Below, piece by piece: positions 26,932 to 35,400 of a DNA stretch of 64,000 nt. The notes beneath the pieces were generated by a model, which was given only the letters and a program-made list of their open reading frames with translations, was not told the DNA's origin and ran no database searches. The stretch comes from Mesorhizobium sp. ES1-1. Its GTDB lineage: Bacteria > Pseudomonadota > Alphaproteobacteria > Rhizobiales > Rhizobiaceae. Location: the NCBI RefSeq assembly GCF_020164785.1, contig NZ_JAIUGX010000010.1, positions 1-64,000 on the forward strand, written 5' to 3'. The number at the start of each line of letters is the position of its first letter. Position 1 is the first letter of the stretch. The position numbers were made by a program, and so were the translations under genes.

Positions 26932-27602
26932 GCCGGCGTTGCCCGCCTGTTGGTTTGCGCGGTGATCGCTTCCAGGCCGGCGAACACGGCGGCGGTGACG
27001 ACGTTCTCGACCGTATTGGGGTCGGCGGACGCGTCGACCACGATGCAGCGCCGGGGTTCTGCTGCGGCGATTGCCAAAAACGCCTCCCTGCGAGCCTGGT
27101 GGATGGCCAAGTTTTCCTTTTCGAAGCGGTCGGCATCGGCATGTGCGCCGCGACGAAGCGTGGCGCGCCTTAGGCCCTCGACCGGGTCGATGTCGAAGAT
27201 CAGCGTCATGTCGGGCATCATGCCGTTGATCGCAACCTGCTCCAACGTGGTCATGAAAACCGGGTCGACGCCGCCGGTTACCCCCTGATAGACCCGCGAC
27301 GAATCCAAGAACCGGTCACAGAGCACGATAGAGCCGCGATCGACCGCCGGCCGGATGACCTGCTCGACATGATCGGAACGCGCGGCGGCGAAAAGCAGCG
27401 CCTCCATCTTCGGTCCGAACGGCTCGGCGGCACCGGAAAGCAGTACGTGCCGCACCGCTTCGGCGCCGGGTGAGCCCCCCGGCTCGCGCGTGACGACGAC
27501 ATCGTATTTCTTGGCGCGCATCTTCCTCGCCAGCCGCTCGATCTGCGTCGACTTGCCCGCGCCTTCGCCGCCTTCGAAGGTGATGAAAAAACCTCTTGCC
27601 AA
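26928..27602 (-). CDS. tmk: Thymidylate kinase
   Basis: A 224-residue dTMP kinase: P-loop FEGGEGAGKSTQIERLA, the TREPGGSPGAEAVR DR(Y/E)PGG-type dTMP motif, and CDRFLDSSRVYQG. It makes dTDP for DNA synthesis. It is coupled to holB by a four-base overlap. The start MARGFFITFEGGEG at 27602 fits the family. A palindromic repeat occupies the sequence between it and the upstream PBP-like gene. Confidence 0.96.
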   Translation of the reverse strand: MARGFFITFEGGEGAGKSTQIERLARKMRAKKYDVVVTREPGGSPGAEAVRHVLLSGAAEPFGPKMEALLFAAARSDHVEQVIRPAVDRGSIVLCDRFLDSSRVYQGVTGGVDPVFMTTLEQVAINGMMPDMTLIFDIDPVEGLRRATLRRGAHADADRFEKENLAIHQARREAFLAIAAAEPRRCIVVDASADPNTVENVVTAAVFAGLEAITAQTNRRATPA

Positions 27603-27637
27603 TCGAAATGCCTCTGCCCGCGCCCGGGTCGACTGTA

Positions 27638-27686
27638 GCGCATGAGGGTGAAAAGCGGGAAACGGTTTTCGCCATGGTTCATGTGC
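27638..27686. repeat. Short palindromic intergenic repeat, rhizobial type (copy 2)
   Basis: GCGCATGAGGGTGAAAAG, a short spacer, then ACGGTTTTCGCCATGGTTCATGTGC. The GAAAA/TTTTC core and flanking GCGCATGA/TCATGTGC arms mirror copy 1 at 5980, with several differences. It sits between dac-like gene and tmk. Confidence 0.5.
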
Positions 27687-27772
27687 GAATGGAGCAGATC
27701 AGGAGGTCATGCGCTCATCCACCCGGGAGGAGCGCTGCCCTATAGTCCTGCTTGTGGAAAAGGTCCACGGTG

Positions 27773-28939
27773 CTAGCGCAACCAGCCAACCGCGAGTTCC
27801 TTGGCGGCGTCCAGCGCTCGTTGCGGCAGCGTCCCGACGCCGATCGATTCGGCCGCGAACAGCGGCGTCTCCTGGCTCAGCGTGTCGCCGATCCAGACGC
27901 GCAAGGCCCCCACGGGCTGCCCTGCCTCGACGGGCGCAGCGACAGGGCCATCGTAGACTATTTTGGCCGTCAGCTTGTCCCTGTTGGTAATGGGCAGGAA
28001 GATTGCGATCGGCCCTCCGGCTTTCAGGGCCACGCCGGATTTGGCGCCGCCGAATACCTGCGCTTCGCCGACCACCTCGTCCTTGGCGAAGATCTCGGTC
28101 TTCTCGAAGGAGCGTGCACCCCAGTCGAGCAGTTTACGCGCTTCCTCGGCCCGTTCCTTGTCGTTGGCAAGGCCGCTCATCGCCGCGATCACGCGCGCGC
28201 CATTGTGGTTGACCGAGGCGACGATGCCGAAGCCGGAGGCCTCGCTGGCCCCGACAGCCAGGCCGTCGGCACCGATATCCATCGCGAGCAGCGGATTGCG
28301 GTTCCGCTGGGTTATCTTGTTCCAGGTAAAGTCCTGCTGGCTATAGTAGCGATAGAAATCGGGATAATCTCGCCAAAGGTGAAGCGCCAGCAGCGCCAAT
28401 TCGCGCACCGTGGTGCGCTGCCCGTCCGCTGGCAAGCCCGTGGAGTTGACGAAGATCGACGTCTTGAGCCCGATCTGGCGGGCACGTTCGGTCATCTGTG
28501 CGGCGAAATTGTCTTCGGAGCCCGCCATGCCTTCGGCGATGACGATGCAGCCATCATTGGCCGCCTGCACGGTGACGCCCTGGACAAGATCCCCGATCCT
28601 GATCGCGGATTTGAGCTTGGCGAACATCGTCGATGTGCCCGAAGGTGCCCCGCCTTTGCGCCAGGCGTTTTCACTCACCACGAATGTATCGTCGAGCGTA
28701 AGCCGTTTGGACTTCAAAGCGTTGAAAACGACTTCCATCGTCATCAGCTTGGCCATCGAGGCCGGCTGGATCGGCTTGTCGGCGTCTTTCGCAAACAGCA
28801 CCGTTCCGGTCTCGGCGTCGATCATGAAGGCCTGGGCTGCCTTCGTTTCGAAAAGTTGCGCGCGAGCCGGAGCGAGGGGAAGCAACAACAGGCAAAAAAC
28901 CAGAAGCCCGGCGAAAGGCTGGCATAAGCGAAGCGGCAT
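27773..28939 (-). CDS. PBP5-like D-alanyl-D-alanine carboxypeptidase family protein, active site altered
   Basis: A 388-residue S11-family protein with a signal peptide (LLVFCLLLLPLAPARA, cleavage about residue 27). The nucleophile motif SxxK is kept as S61-M-A-K64. The second motif, SGN in PBP5, reads A126-A127-N128, and the third, KTG, reads A228-V229-G230. Thus two of three catalytic motifs are changed. A C-terminal beta-rich domain (about residues 290-375) is present. Normal members trim peptidoglycan stem peptides; this one may be inactive, act as a binder, or use other residues. It is upstream of tmk and next to rlpA, another wall protein. Confidence 0.9.
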   Translation of the reverse strand: MPLRLCQPFAGLLVFCLLLLPLAPARAQLFETKAAQAFMIDAETGTVLFAKDADKPIQPASMAKLMTMEVVFNALKSKRLTLDDTFVVSENAWRKGGAPSGTSTMFAKLKSAIRIGDLVQGVTVQAANDGCIVIAEGMAGSEDNFAAQMTERARQIGLKTSIFVNSTGLPADGQRTTVRELALLALHLWRDYPDFYRYYSQQDFTWNKITQRNRNPLLAMDIGADGLAVGASEASGFGIVASVNHNGARVIAAMSGLANDKERAEEARKLLDWGARSFEKTEIFAKDEVVGEAQVFGGAKSGVALKAGGPIAIFLPITNRDKLTAKIVYDGPVAAPVEAGQPVGALRVWIGDTLSQETPLFAAESIGVGTLPQRALDAAKELAVGWLR

Positions 28940-29026
28940 GAAATTCGACCCGTTTGGCCGGCAAGTCCGGCAAGCCCGCGAAAACTATCGGGCTTTTTCG
29001 CCGTCGGATCAACACCTGGCTTCCGG

Positions 29027-30265
29027 TCAGTTCCGCACGGCCAGCGCATCCGGCGCGCCATGCGACCATGCCGCCTGCAGCAGTTCGTCGAGATTGCGTT
29101 GGCCCTCGGGATAGAGATTGACCGAATACCAGTCCTTGCCATCCAGATTCGAACGCTGGATCTCGGTCTTGCCGAATTCGGCGAGCTGCGAGGCGACACG
29201 CTCGGCTTCGACCGCATCCTCGAAGGAACCGGCTGCCACATAGGCCGCCGACGGACTGGCCGGGGGCGCCAGCCGCTGCGAGGACTGAAGCATATCAGAC
29301 GGCGACATGCCGTCGCCGCCGAGGGCCGCGAAGACATCCGAAGCGCGATGGGGCCGCTCATCCGCATAGGACAACGACGCGACGGCGAATGGCGATTGCG
29401 CAGGCAGGGCGATCTCCGGGCGCTGCGGCACGATTGGGCCGAAATCGGGCAGCGCCACGTCACCAAAGGCCGGCGTTTGCGCCGACATGACTGGTTGTGC
29501 TTCAGCCGCGTCGGTCGGCTGGCCTGGGAACGGCACCGCGGAGGCGGCTGCCGGCAGGCTGGGCGAAGGGCCATTCATGGCGACCATCACCCCGGTCGGT
29601 AGGCCGTCCGACGGATCCGGTATGCGGTTGCCGGGATGGTAGGAGGCCATCAGATACTTGTCGTCGTCGCCGTCCAGCGGTGCGCGGCCGACATATTCGA
29701 CTTTGACCTGGGCAGTACCGATATTGGCATAATCGAGCATCTGGGCGGCGCGCTCCGAGACGTCGATGATGCGGCCGTCATGATATGGGCCGCGATCATT
29801 GACGCGAACGATGACGGAGCTGCCGGTCTTGAGATTGGTGACGCGGGCGTAGCTAGGCAGCGGCATGGTCGGGTGCGCCGCCGTCAGATGCGTCATGTCG
29901 TAGACTTCACCATTGGCGGTGAGCCGGCCGTGGAAGGCATCGCCATACCAGGAGGCCAGACCCACCTTGGCGTAGTGCTTGTCCTCCTTCGGGTAATACC
30001 ATTTGCCGCGCACCTGGTAGGGCTTGCCCAGCTGGTCCCGGCCACCGCCCCGCTGTATGCGGCCGTCCCGGAAGAAAACACGCGGGCTGGCCTTCACGCC
30101 ATATTCGGATTCGGCGAAATATTCCTTTGACCGGGTTTTCTTGTAGACCATGCCTTTCGGCTCGGGCTGCGACGCGCATGCGGCCAGCATGCCGGCAGAA
30201 AGAGCGAGCAAAGCGACCGTGGCAGCGCGACGAAGACGCGGGTGCGTCATGGTCTGCATGTTCAA
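29027..30265 (-). CDS. rlpA: RlpA-family septal ring lytic transglycosylase lipoprotein
   Basis: A 412-residue envelope protein. The N-terminal signal ends in a lipobox (LAAC, in SAGMLAACASQ). The double-psi beta-barrel (about residues 95-195) contains GLASWYGDAFHGRLTANGE and VRVNDRGPYHDGRIIDVS with the catalytic-type Asp. A low-complexity Pro/Ala linker leads to a C-terminal SPOR domain (AAYVAAGSFEDAVEAERVASQL). RlpA cleaves glycan strands lacking stem peptides at the septum. It lies upstream of the PBP5-like gene on the same strand, about 90 bases apart. Confidence 0.92.
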   Translation of the reverse strand: MNMQTMTHPRLRRAATVALLALSAGMLAACASQPEPKGMVYKKTRSKEYFAESEYGVKASPRVFFRDGRIQRGGGRDQLGKPYQVRGKWYYPKEDKHYAKVGLASWYGDAFHGRLTANGEVYDMTHLTAAHPTMPLPSYARVTNLKTGSSVIVRVNDRGPYHDGRIIDVSERAAQMLDYANIGTAQVKVEYVGRAPLDGDDDKYLMASYHPGNRIPDPSDGLPTGVMVAMNGPSPSLPAAASAVPFPGQPTDAAEAQPVMSAQTPAFGDVALPDFGPIVPQRPEIALPAQSPFAVASLSYADERPHRASDVFAALGGDGMSPSDMLQSSQRLAPPASPSAAYVAAGSFEDAVEAERVASQLAEFGKTEIQRSNLDGKDWYSVNLYPEGQRNLDELLQAAWSHGAPDALAVRN

Positions 30266-30577
30266 GATGTCCCCTACAATCTCACCAAAGATTAAGCCGC
30301 TCGACCGTCAGAAAAGTGAAGCCCTCACATACTGGCACGGCGGCCCGTACTGCATCCTTGTGCGCAGGAATTGCTTATCACGGTATTAACCAATTGTGGC
30401 TGGAAACGGGCAAGATTATGGCGTTGGCTCCGGGTTCAGAGCCCTGAAAAGCGACCGTTCTTCGGGGGCGCAGAGCTTGAGAATTTGGGGCGCTTGGTGA
30501 TGATCACCATCCGTCGCGAGCCTAATGGAAGATGGTTGAGAGGCTTTCGTCGCGGGCACTAGAGCAGTGCACGCGAA
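30266..30577. other. Intergenic region upstream of rlpA and the tRNA remnant
   Basis: About 310 bases without a convincing gene. It must contain the rlpA promoter. Short reading frames on the plus strand here lack ribosome sites and recognisable composition, so I see no coding feature. Confidence 0.5.
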
Positions 30578-30581
30578 TGCC

Positions 30582-30622
30582 GGAGGAATGGCCGAGCGGT
30601 TTAAGGCGCCGGTCTTGAGAGT
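30582..30622 (+). pseudogene. 5' half of a tRNA-Ser (UGA) gene
   Basis: GGAGGAA (acceptor arm), TG, and GCCGAGCGGTTTAAGGC (D arm) match a bacterial tRNA-Ser, followed by G, CCGGT and CTTGA, placing UGA in the anticodon loop. After this the match stops: the 3' side of the anticodon stem should read ACCGG but is GTGGC, and no T arm or TTCCTCC acceptor strand is found downstream. It is a truncated gene, the kind of scar left at an integration or deletion boundary. Confidence 0.6.
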
Positions 30623-30662
30623 GGCGGAAGGGGCCCCGCCCAGTTCCACGCGATCACGACAA

Positions 30663-30693
30663 GTGCGACTTCGGGGCTATTTTGAAGTCGCAC
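30663..30693. repeat. Inverted repeat (hairpin) beside the tRNA remnant
   Basis: Perfect 10-base arms GTGCGACTTC and GAAGTCGCAC around an 11-base loop. It lies 66 bases beyond the end of the leftward receiver gene and may terminate that operon, though no T-run follows on the minus strand. Confidence 0.5.
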
Positions 30694-30758
30694 CGGCTCT
30701 GCCGTCCCTCTCCGTCGCTGCCCTTCATTGCCAGTCCGGTGCCAATTCTTTCCCGCCA

Positions 30759-31124
30759 CTATCGTGAGGAGTGTTGGACAAGGTTCAAGACAACTGCCGC
30801 CAACCGCGCCTGGTTCGTCGGCTTCGGCAGTACCGCCACCTTAGCGAAACGGAGCGGTAGGGCCGAATCGTCATAGCCCGTCACAAAAGCGAAAGGGATG
30901 CCTTTTTCGTGTAGCGTATCCGCCAGCGAGAAACTCGTTTCGCCGTTCAACTGCACATCCAGGAGCACGGAATCCGGCTGTTCTCGTGCGATCCTGTCGA
31001 GGGCAGCTTCCACTGAAGGCACAGGGCCAATGACTTCGCAGCCGGCTCGGCGCAGATGCTCCGCATGGTCCTCGGCGATGAGCCATTCGTCTTCCACGAT
31101 CAAGATGCGCAGAGCGGTTGCCAA
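30759..31124 (-). CDS. Stand-alone receiver-domain response regulator
   Basis: A 121-residue single receiver domain without output domain. It has the acidic pair in LIVEDEW, phosphoacceptor Asp56 in SVLLDVQLNG, the Thr in AFVTGYDD, and the Lys-Pro in AVLPKPT. The predicted start is TTG, two bases after the stop of the kinase gene upstream, so it is cotranscribed and is the probable phosphate acceptor of that HWE kinase. Such single-domain regulators often modulate the PhyR-NepR-EcfG cascade in alphaproteobacteria. Confidence 0.88.
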   Translation of the reverse strand: MATALRILIVEDEWLIAEDHAEHLRRAGCEVIGPVPSVEAALDRIAREQPDSVLLDVQLNGETSFSLADTLHEKGIPFAFVTGYDDSALPLRFAKVAVLPKPTNQARLAAVVLNLVQHSSR

Positions 31125-31126
31125 AG

Positions 31127-34100
31127 TCAGGCCTTACGGTCGAGAAGAAAAGATATCTTCACCCTCAAACCAGTTGGCTCGAAAAATGTTTCAGCCGTAC
31201 CGCCGAGACGGTATTCAATTTCGCCTTTGACCAGCGACAGGCCAAAACCGCCATGCTTAGGTTGAGCGACTGGCGGCCCGTCGATCTCTTGCCAGGCGAG
31301 GTCGAGCTTGTCGCCGCGAAGCGACCATGCGATGTCCACCTTGCCCTCCCCCCTGGTCAGTGCGCCGTACTTGGCAGCATTGGTGGCCAGTTCGTGCATC
31401 ACCATGCCGAGTGACAGCGCCTGTTGGGGCTTCAGCTTCACCGAGGGGCCAGAAAGTGAAAAGCGGGGGCGCTCGAAGGGCGCGGCTTCCTGATCGATCA
31501 GTTCCTCGATGGAGACTTCCGTCCAGTTCTCGCGGGACAGCGCTCCGTAGGCACGCGCCATGGCGTGGAGCCGTCCAAGCAATGCCGTTGCGAATTCCTC
31601 CTTGCTCGAAGACGTCTCCACGGTGCGGTTGGCAATGCTGGTGACGACCGCGAGCATGTTCTTGACGCGATGGTTCAGTTCCGAGATCAGCACCTTCTGG
31701 TGTTCCTCGGCTTGGGCCAGCGGAGTGACGTCCACCAGCGTCACCACCACGCCCCGGATGCGAGCACCCTTGTCGCGATAAGGAATGAGGCGGACCATGT
31801 AGAAATCGCCCCGTGCATCGCGCGACAGATGATGAACGACCGGCTCGCCGGTCTCGAAAACCTTCGCGATCTGACCGCGCATTTCTGGATAGTCGAGCTG
31901 GTTGGAAAGTTCGGTAAGCGGACGGCCGACATCGAAGGTGCGCAGATTGAAGAAAGACGAAGCCGCGGGCGTGAAGCTGCGGATCACCAGCTCGCGATCG
32001 AGGAAGACGGTCGCGATGTCGGTGCTCTCGAAAAGGTTTTTCAGGTCGCTGTTGGCGTGGTCGAGTTCTTCGATCTTGCCGGACAGTTCGGCGTTGATCG
32101 TGTTCAGCTCTTCGTTGAGCGATTGCATCTCCTCTTTGGACGCCTCCAGTTCCTCATTGGTCGACTGCGCCTCCTCATTGACGGAGACCAGTTCCTCATT
32201 GGAGGACTTCACTTCCTCCAATGCCGTTTCGTACTCCTCGATGGTCGATTGCAGGCGCTCGCGGGTTTCGCGCAGATCGCGCTCGAGATGGATAATGTCG
32301 TGGGCAGAGCCCATGCCGCGCTCGGCTTCCGAAATGTCGGGCCGGGCTCCAAGCGGCTGGAACAGCACGAGGTAGAACGGCTCGCCGCTGCCTCGGTCGG
32401 GCAGCGGCTCGATGATGATGGTGACGAGTTGTGAGCTGTCGTCCTCGCCATCGACGACGACGTTCTCGCGCAACACGGTCTGACGCGTCGTCATCGCCTC
32501 GCGCAATGCGGCGCGTAGATCGAGCCTGAGGCCTCGCCGCGCCATATTGAGCAGGTTGCGGCTCGGTGCGCCCTGCGGCGGTTCGAGATAGCGTCCGGTT
32601 CGCGCCGAATAATAGACGACGTCGCCTTCCGCATTGACCACCACATGCGGCGGCGCGTGGCGTTCTAGCACCTGCGTTTCAACCGATTGGCGCAGCGGAT
32701 AACCGGCAGGTGCGCCTGTCCTGCCTGGCCGCCCGTCGGACAGGAACGGGATGCTCCGGCCGCTCTCGCCAACCAAAAGCGAAAGACGCGACTTCGGCAA
32801 CACATCTTCGCGCGCCCTGAACACGCGATGCTTCTTGTCGACCGTCGCGAACAGATCGGTGTGCTGGCCGATGCTTTCGGATGTGCCGAGGAAAAGATAG
32901 CCCGATGGCTTCAGCGCATAGCGAAAGACCGGAATAACCCGGTTTTGGATGTCCGGCCCGAAATAGATGAGCAGATTACGGCAGGACACCATGTCCATGC
33001 GCGAAAAAGGTGGGTCCTTGATGACGCTGTGGGGCGAGAAGATGCACAGTTCGCGCACCTCGCTGGCCAGCACGAAGCTCTCGCCTTCATGGGTGAAGAA
33101 CCGCTGGCGCCTCTCGGCCGACACACCGTCGAGCATGCTGGCGGGATAACGCGCCGAGCGTGCGACCGAGAGCGCGTACTCGTCGATGTCGGTGGCGAAA
33201 ATCTGTACTCTCGGCACCACCGGTAAAGTGTCCATATGCTCGCGCAGCAGAATGCCGATCGAATACACTTCCTCCCCAGTGGCGCAGCCCGGCACCCAGA
33301 TCCTGATCGTCTCGGACGCGGTCTTGCCCTCGAAAAGCTTTGGCACGACCTTCTTTTCCAGCACGTCGAAGGCGTCGGGATCGCGAAAGAAGTTGGTGAC
33401 GTTGATCAGGAGGTCGCGAAACAGCGCCGTGACCTCGCGCGGCTCCTTGCGCAGCAGCTCGATATAGGCGGAAAACGAAGTTATCTGGCCGATCTGCATG
33501 CGTCGCTTGACGCGGCGAATGAAGGTCTTGGTCTTGTAGCCGGAAAAATCATGGCCTGACTGAGAGCGTAGGACATCGTAGATTTCCACGCGTGCCCGGT
33601 CGATGTTTTCGGAGGCGCGGTCGCCGCTTTCGGCCAGCTTGGCGAGCGTGTCGAAGCCGCGGGCGAAGTCCATCAGCCTTCCACCCATCTCCTCCGCCGG
33701 AACCGCCATATCGACGACGCCGCTTGCAATGGCGCTTTGCGGCATATCAGGATTGCTCGGCCCCGAGCTGTCCGCGGTTTGAGCCATCACGAAGCCGCCA
33801 TGCTCCTTGATCATCTTGGCGCCGAGCGTCCCGTCACCGTCGCCGCCCGAAAGGATGATGGCGACCGCGTACTCGCCCTGGTCTTCCGCGAGGGAGCTGA
33901 AGAAAACGTCGATCGGCTTGCGTTCACGGCTTGCTGCGCTTGCGGGCCGCAGCTGCAATCTGCCGCCTTGCATCGTCAAGACGGCGTTTTGCGGCATCAC
34001 ATAGACTTTGTCAGCCTCAGCCTCCATGCCGTCTTCGGCGATCGTCACCGGCATTGCGGTATAGCGGCCCAGCACATCGTGCAGCAGGCTCTCCCGCTCG

Positions 34101-34234
34101 GGGCTCAGATGAGTGATAACGACAAAGGCCATACCGGGCGCGTCGGGCATGCCCTTGAACAGCGCTTCCATGGCCGGGATGCCACCCGCCGAAGCGCCTA
34201 CGCCGACAATCGCCGACCTAGAATTTCGTACCAC
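31127..34234 (-). CDS. CheB-CheR-PAS-HWE histidine kinase fusion
   Basis: A 1035-residue cytoplasmic signalling protein. An N-terminal CheB methylesterase domain (GVGASAGG with Ser15, VITHLSPERESLL, SGGDGDGTLG) is followed by a CheR methyltransferase domain (FIRRVKRRMQ; RIWVPGCATGEEVYSIGILL), a long coiled coil near residues 660-740, a PAS domain, and a C-terminal HWE kinase (ISELNHRVKNMLAVV phosphoacceptor, MVMHELATNAAKYGAL N-box, LDLAWQEIDG with the WxE). CheB/CheR in this context are thought to be sensory or regulatory rather than chemotactic. No chemoreceptor genes are nearby. It precedes the receiver gene in one operon. Confidence 0.93.
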   Translation of the reverse strand: MVRNSRSAIVGVGASAGGIPAMEALFKGMPDAPGMAFVVITHLSPERESLLHDVLGRYTAMPVTIAEDGMEAEADKVYVMPQNAVLTMQGGRLQLRPASAASRERKPIDVFFSSLAEDQGEYAVAIILSGGDGDGTLGAKMIKEHGGFVMAQTADSSGPSNPDMPQSAIASGVVDMAVPAEEMGGRLMDFARGFDTLAKLAESGDRASENIDRARVEIYDVLRSQSGHDFSGYKTKTFIRRVKRRMQIGQITSFSAYIELLRKEPREVTALFRDLLINVTNFFRDPDAFDVLEKKVVPKLFEGKTASETIRIWVPGCATGEEVYSIGILLREHMDTLPVVPRVQIFATDIDEYALSVARSARYPASMLDGVSAERRQRFFTHEGESFVLASEVRELCIFSPHSVIKDPPFSRMDMVSCRNLLIYFGPDIQNRVIPVFRYALKPSGYLFLGTSESIGQHTDLFATVDKKHRVFRAREDVLPKSRLSLLVGESGRSIPFLSDGRPGRTGAPAGYPLRQSVETQVLERHAPPHVVVNAEGDVVYYSARTGRYLEPPQGAPSRNLLNMARRGLRLDLRAALREAMTTRQTVLRENVVVDGEDDSSQLVTIIIEPLPDRGSGEPFYLVLFQPLGARPDISEAERGMGSAHDIIHLERDLRETRERLQSTIEEYETALEEVKSSNEELVSVNEEAQSTNEELEASKEEMQSLNEELNTINAELSGKIEELDHANSDLKNLFESTDIATVFLDRELVIRSFTPAASSFFNLRTFDVGRPLTELSNQLDYPEMRGQIAKVFETGEPVVHHLSRDARGDFYMVRLIPYRDKGARIRGVVVTLVDVTPLAQAEEHQKVLISELNHRVKNMLAVVTSIANRTVETSSSKEEFATALLGRLHAMARAYGALSRENWTEVSIEELIDQEAAPFERPRFSLSGPSVKLKPQQALSLGMVMHELATNAAKYGALTRGEGKVDIAWSLRGDKLDLAWQEIDGPPVAQPKHGGFGLSLVKGEIEYRLGGTAETFFEPTGLRVKISFLLDRKA

Positions 34235-34280
34235 TTAGCCTGCCTTCCGAATATTTGCGCCATTGTAGATAGTGCGACCA

Positions 34281-34310
34281 CGCTGGTTTTCTCGCTGAGA
34301 AAGACCAGCG
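34281..34310 (-). terminator. Hairpin upstream of the kinase gene
   Basis: CGCTGGT and ACCAGCG arms with an inner TTCTC/GAGAA pairing around GCT form a near-perfect stem. It lies just beyond the stop of the small leftward gene at 34324 and before the kinase start at 34234, so it may separate the two transcripts. No T-run is seen. Confidence 0.5.
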
Positions 34311-34323
34311 GGATTTTCGCCGG

Positions 34324-34548
34324 TCAAGCGCTTTTGATCAGCAGCAACCGCATCTGTGCGAGATCACGACCAAGGCGCGCTGTTCGGTTTTTTTCGCGTG
34401 CCGCTTCTATCATTGCGCGCAGACCCTCGCTGGAATGGCCGAACTCGCTTGCTGTGCGCCGGGACAAGCCTCGCAGCAACTCGGCCTCGTAGCGGAGTTC
34501 GCATTGCAAAATGCGCAAGTCTTCCAGATGGCGTCCAATCTGGTCCAT
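34324..34548 (-). CDS. Small helical hypothetical protein
   Basis: A possible 74-residue protein, mostly predicted helix with regular Leu spacing (DQIGRHLEDLRILQCELRY; LRAMIEAAREKNRTARL). I do not recognise a family. The start lacks a good ribosome site, but the hairpin just after the stop supports a real leftward transcript. It is upstream of the kinase gene and could be a small regulator of it, or it may not be a gene. Confidence 0.4.
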   Translation of the reverse strand: MDQIGRHLEDLRILQCELRYEAELLRGLSRRTASEFGHSSEGLRAMIEAAREKNRTARLGRDLAQMRLLLIKSA

Positions 34549-34818
34549 GTCGAAGCATGCTCTCTCGCAACGTCAATCGCAAGGTTCTGTATGTCCGACA
34601 GCATCGAAAAGCTTCACCGGCGCTAAACCCAAGTTCGGAACGAGTTGCGACACTCGACGTTGAATTCGCTCGGGCTCGCCAATGCTTCATGCCGGCTAAT
34701 GCTGGGGCGCTTCTTCGGAAGTGAAAGAACATTCCATTTCTTCAATCGACAAAATGGCCTTGTACGCCCTATTCTGAGGAAGTTTGACTACGAAGCGCCG
34801 ATGTGAGGAGGAGGCAGA

Positions 34819-35400
34819 ATGCAACGCCTGGTTGAAGCTAAGATCCTCATTGTAGAAGACGAGTTTCTCGTGGCGGATGATATTGCGCGCTATTTCGCTG
34901 GATTGGGCGCGCATATCCTCGGTCCAGTGGCCACCGTCGCGGAGGCCCAGATGCTCGCTGAAGAGGCGGATGCGGCTGTCCTGGACATTGACCTAAACGG
35001 CGCGTCCGTGTTTCCGGTCGCCGATCGCCTTTCCGAGCTCGGCATCCCCTTCGTCTTCTTCAGCGCGTATGACCGCAACGTGATCCCATCCAGGCTCGAC
35101 CATATCGCCAGCCTTATGAAGCCGACGGACCGGCGGAAAATCATCGCAGCGCTTTTTCCCGACACGGACGTGAAGGAGAGCATTGACGACCCGCTTGATG
35201 TCCTGGCTCTGCTGCCGAAACTGCGGTTGGCGGGCCGGCTGATGCTTCCGGATGCAGGCGCCGCTGACCGCCTTGTTGAAATGACGCTGGAACTCGCCAT
35301 TCGCGAGAGTGCCGATCGCCCTGCCGGCATGTCGACCGAGCGATGGCTTAACTCGATCCTGAAACGGGTCGCAAACAGTTCGGCTGGTCTGCTCCACTAA
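34819..35400 (+). CDS. Receiver domain protein with sigma-region-2-like tail
   Basis: A 193-residue regulator. Residues 1-115 are a receiver (LIVEDEFLVAD, Asp56 in AAVLDIDLNG, Lys101 in SLMKPTD). The tail, residues 127-186, reads like sigma region 2: LLPKLRLAGRLM, then AADRLVEMTLELAI and AGMSTERWLNSILKR can be aligned to LIPALRAFARTF, DADDLVQETLTKGL and AGTRMKSWLFTIMRN of the EcfG-type sigma at 53249. PhyR has the reverse order (sigma-like first, receiver last). GAGGAGGAGGCAG precedes the ATG. It is divergent from the kinase operon. That it binds an anti-sigma is inference. Confidence 0.8.
   Translation: MQRLVEAKILIVEDEFLVADDIARYFAGLGAHILGPVATVAEAQMLAEEADAAVLDIDLNGASVFPVADRLSELGIPFVFFSAYDRNVIPSRLDHIASLMKPTDRRKIIAALFPDTDVKESIDDPLDVLALLPKLRLAGRLMLPDAGAADRLVEMTLELAIRESADRPAGMSTERWLNSILKRVANSSAGLLH

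Noticed and set aside
30582..30670. An intact tRNA-Ser with a long variable arm
   Set aside because: The 3' strand of the anticodon stem does not pair, no T-loop sequence is found, and no TTCCTCC acceptor strand follows within 100 bases.
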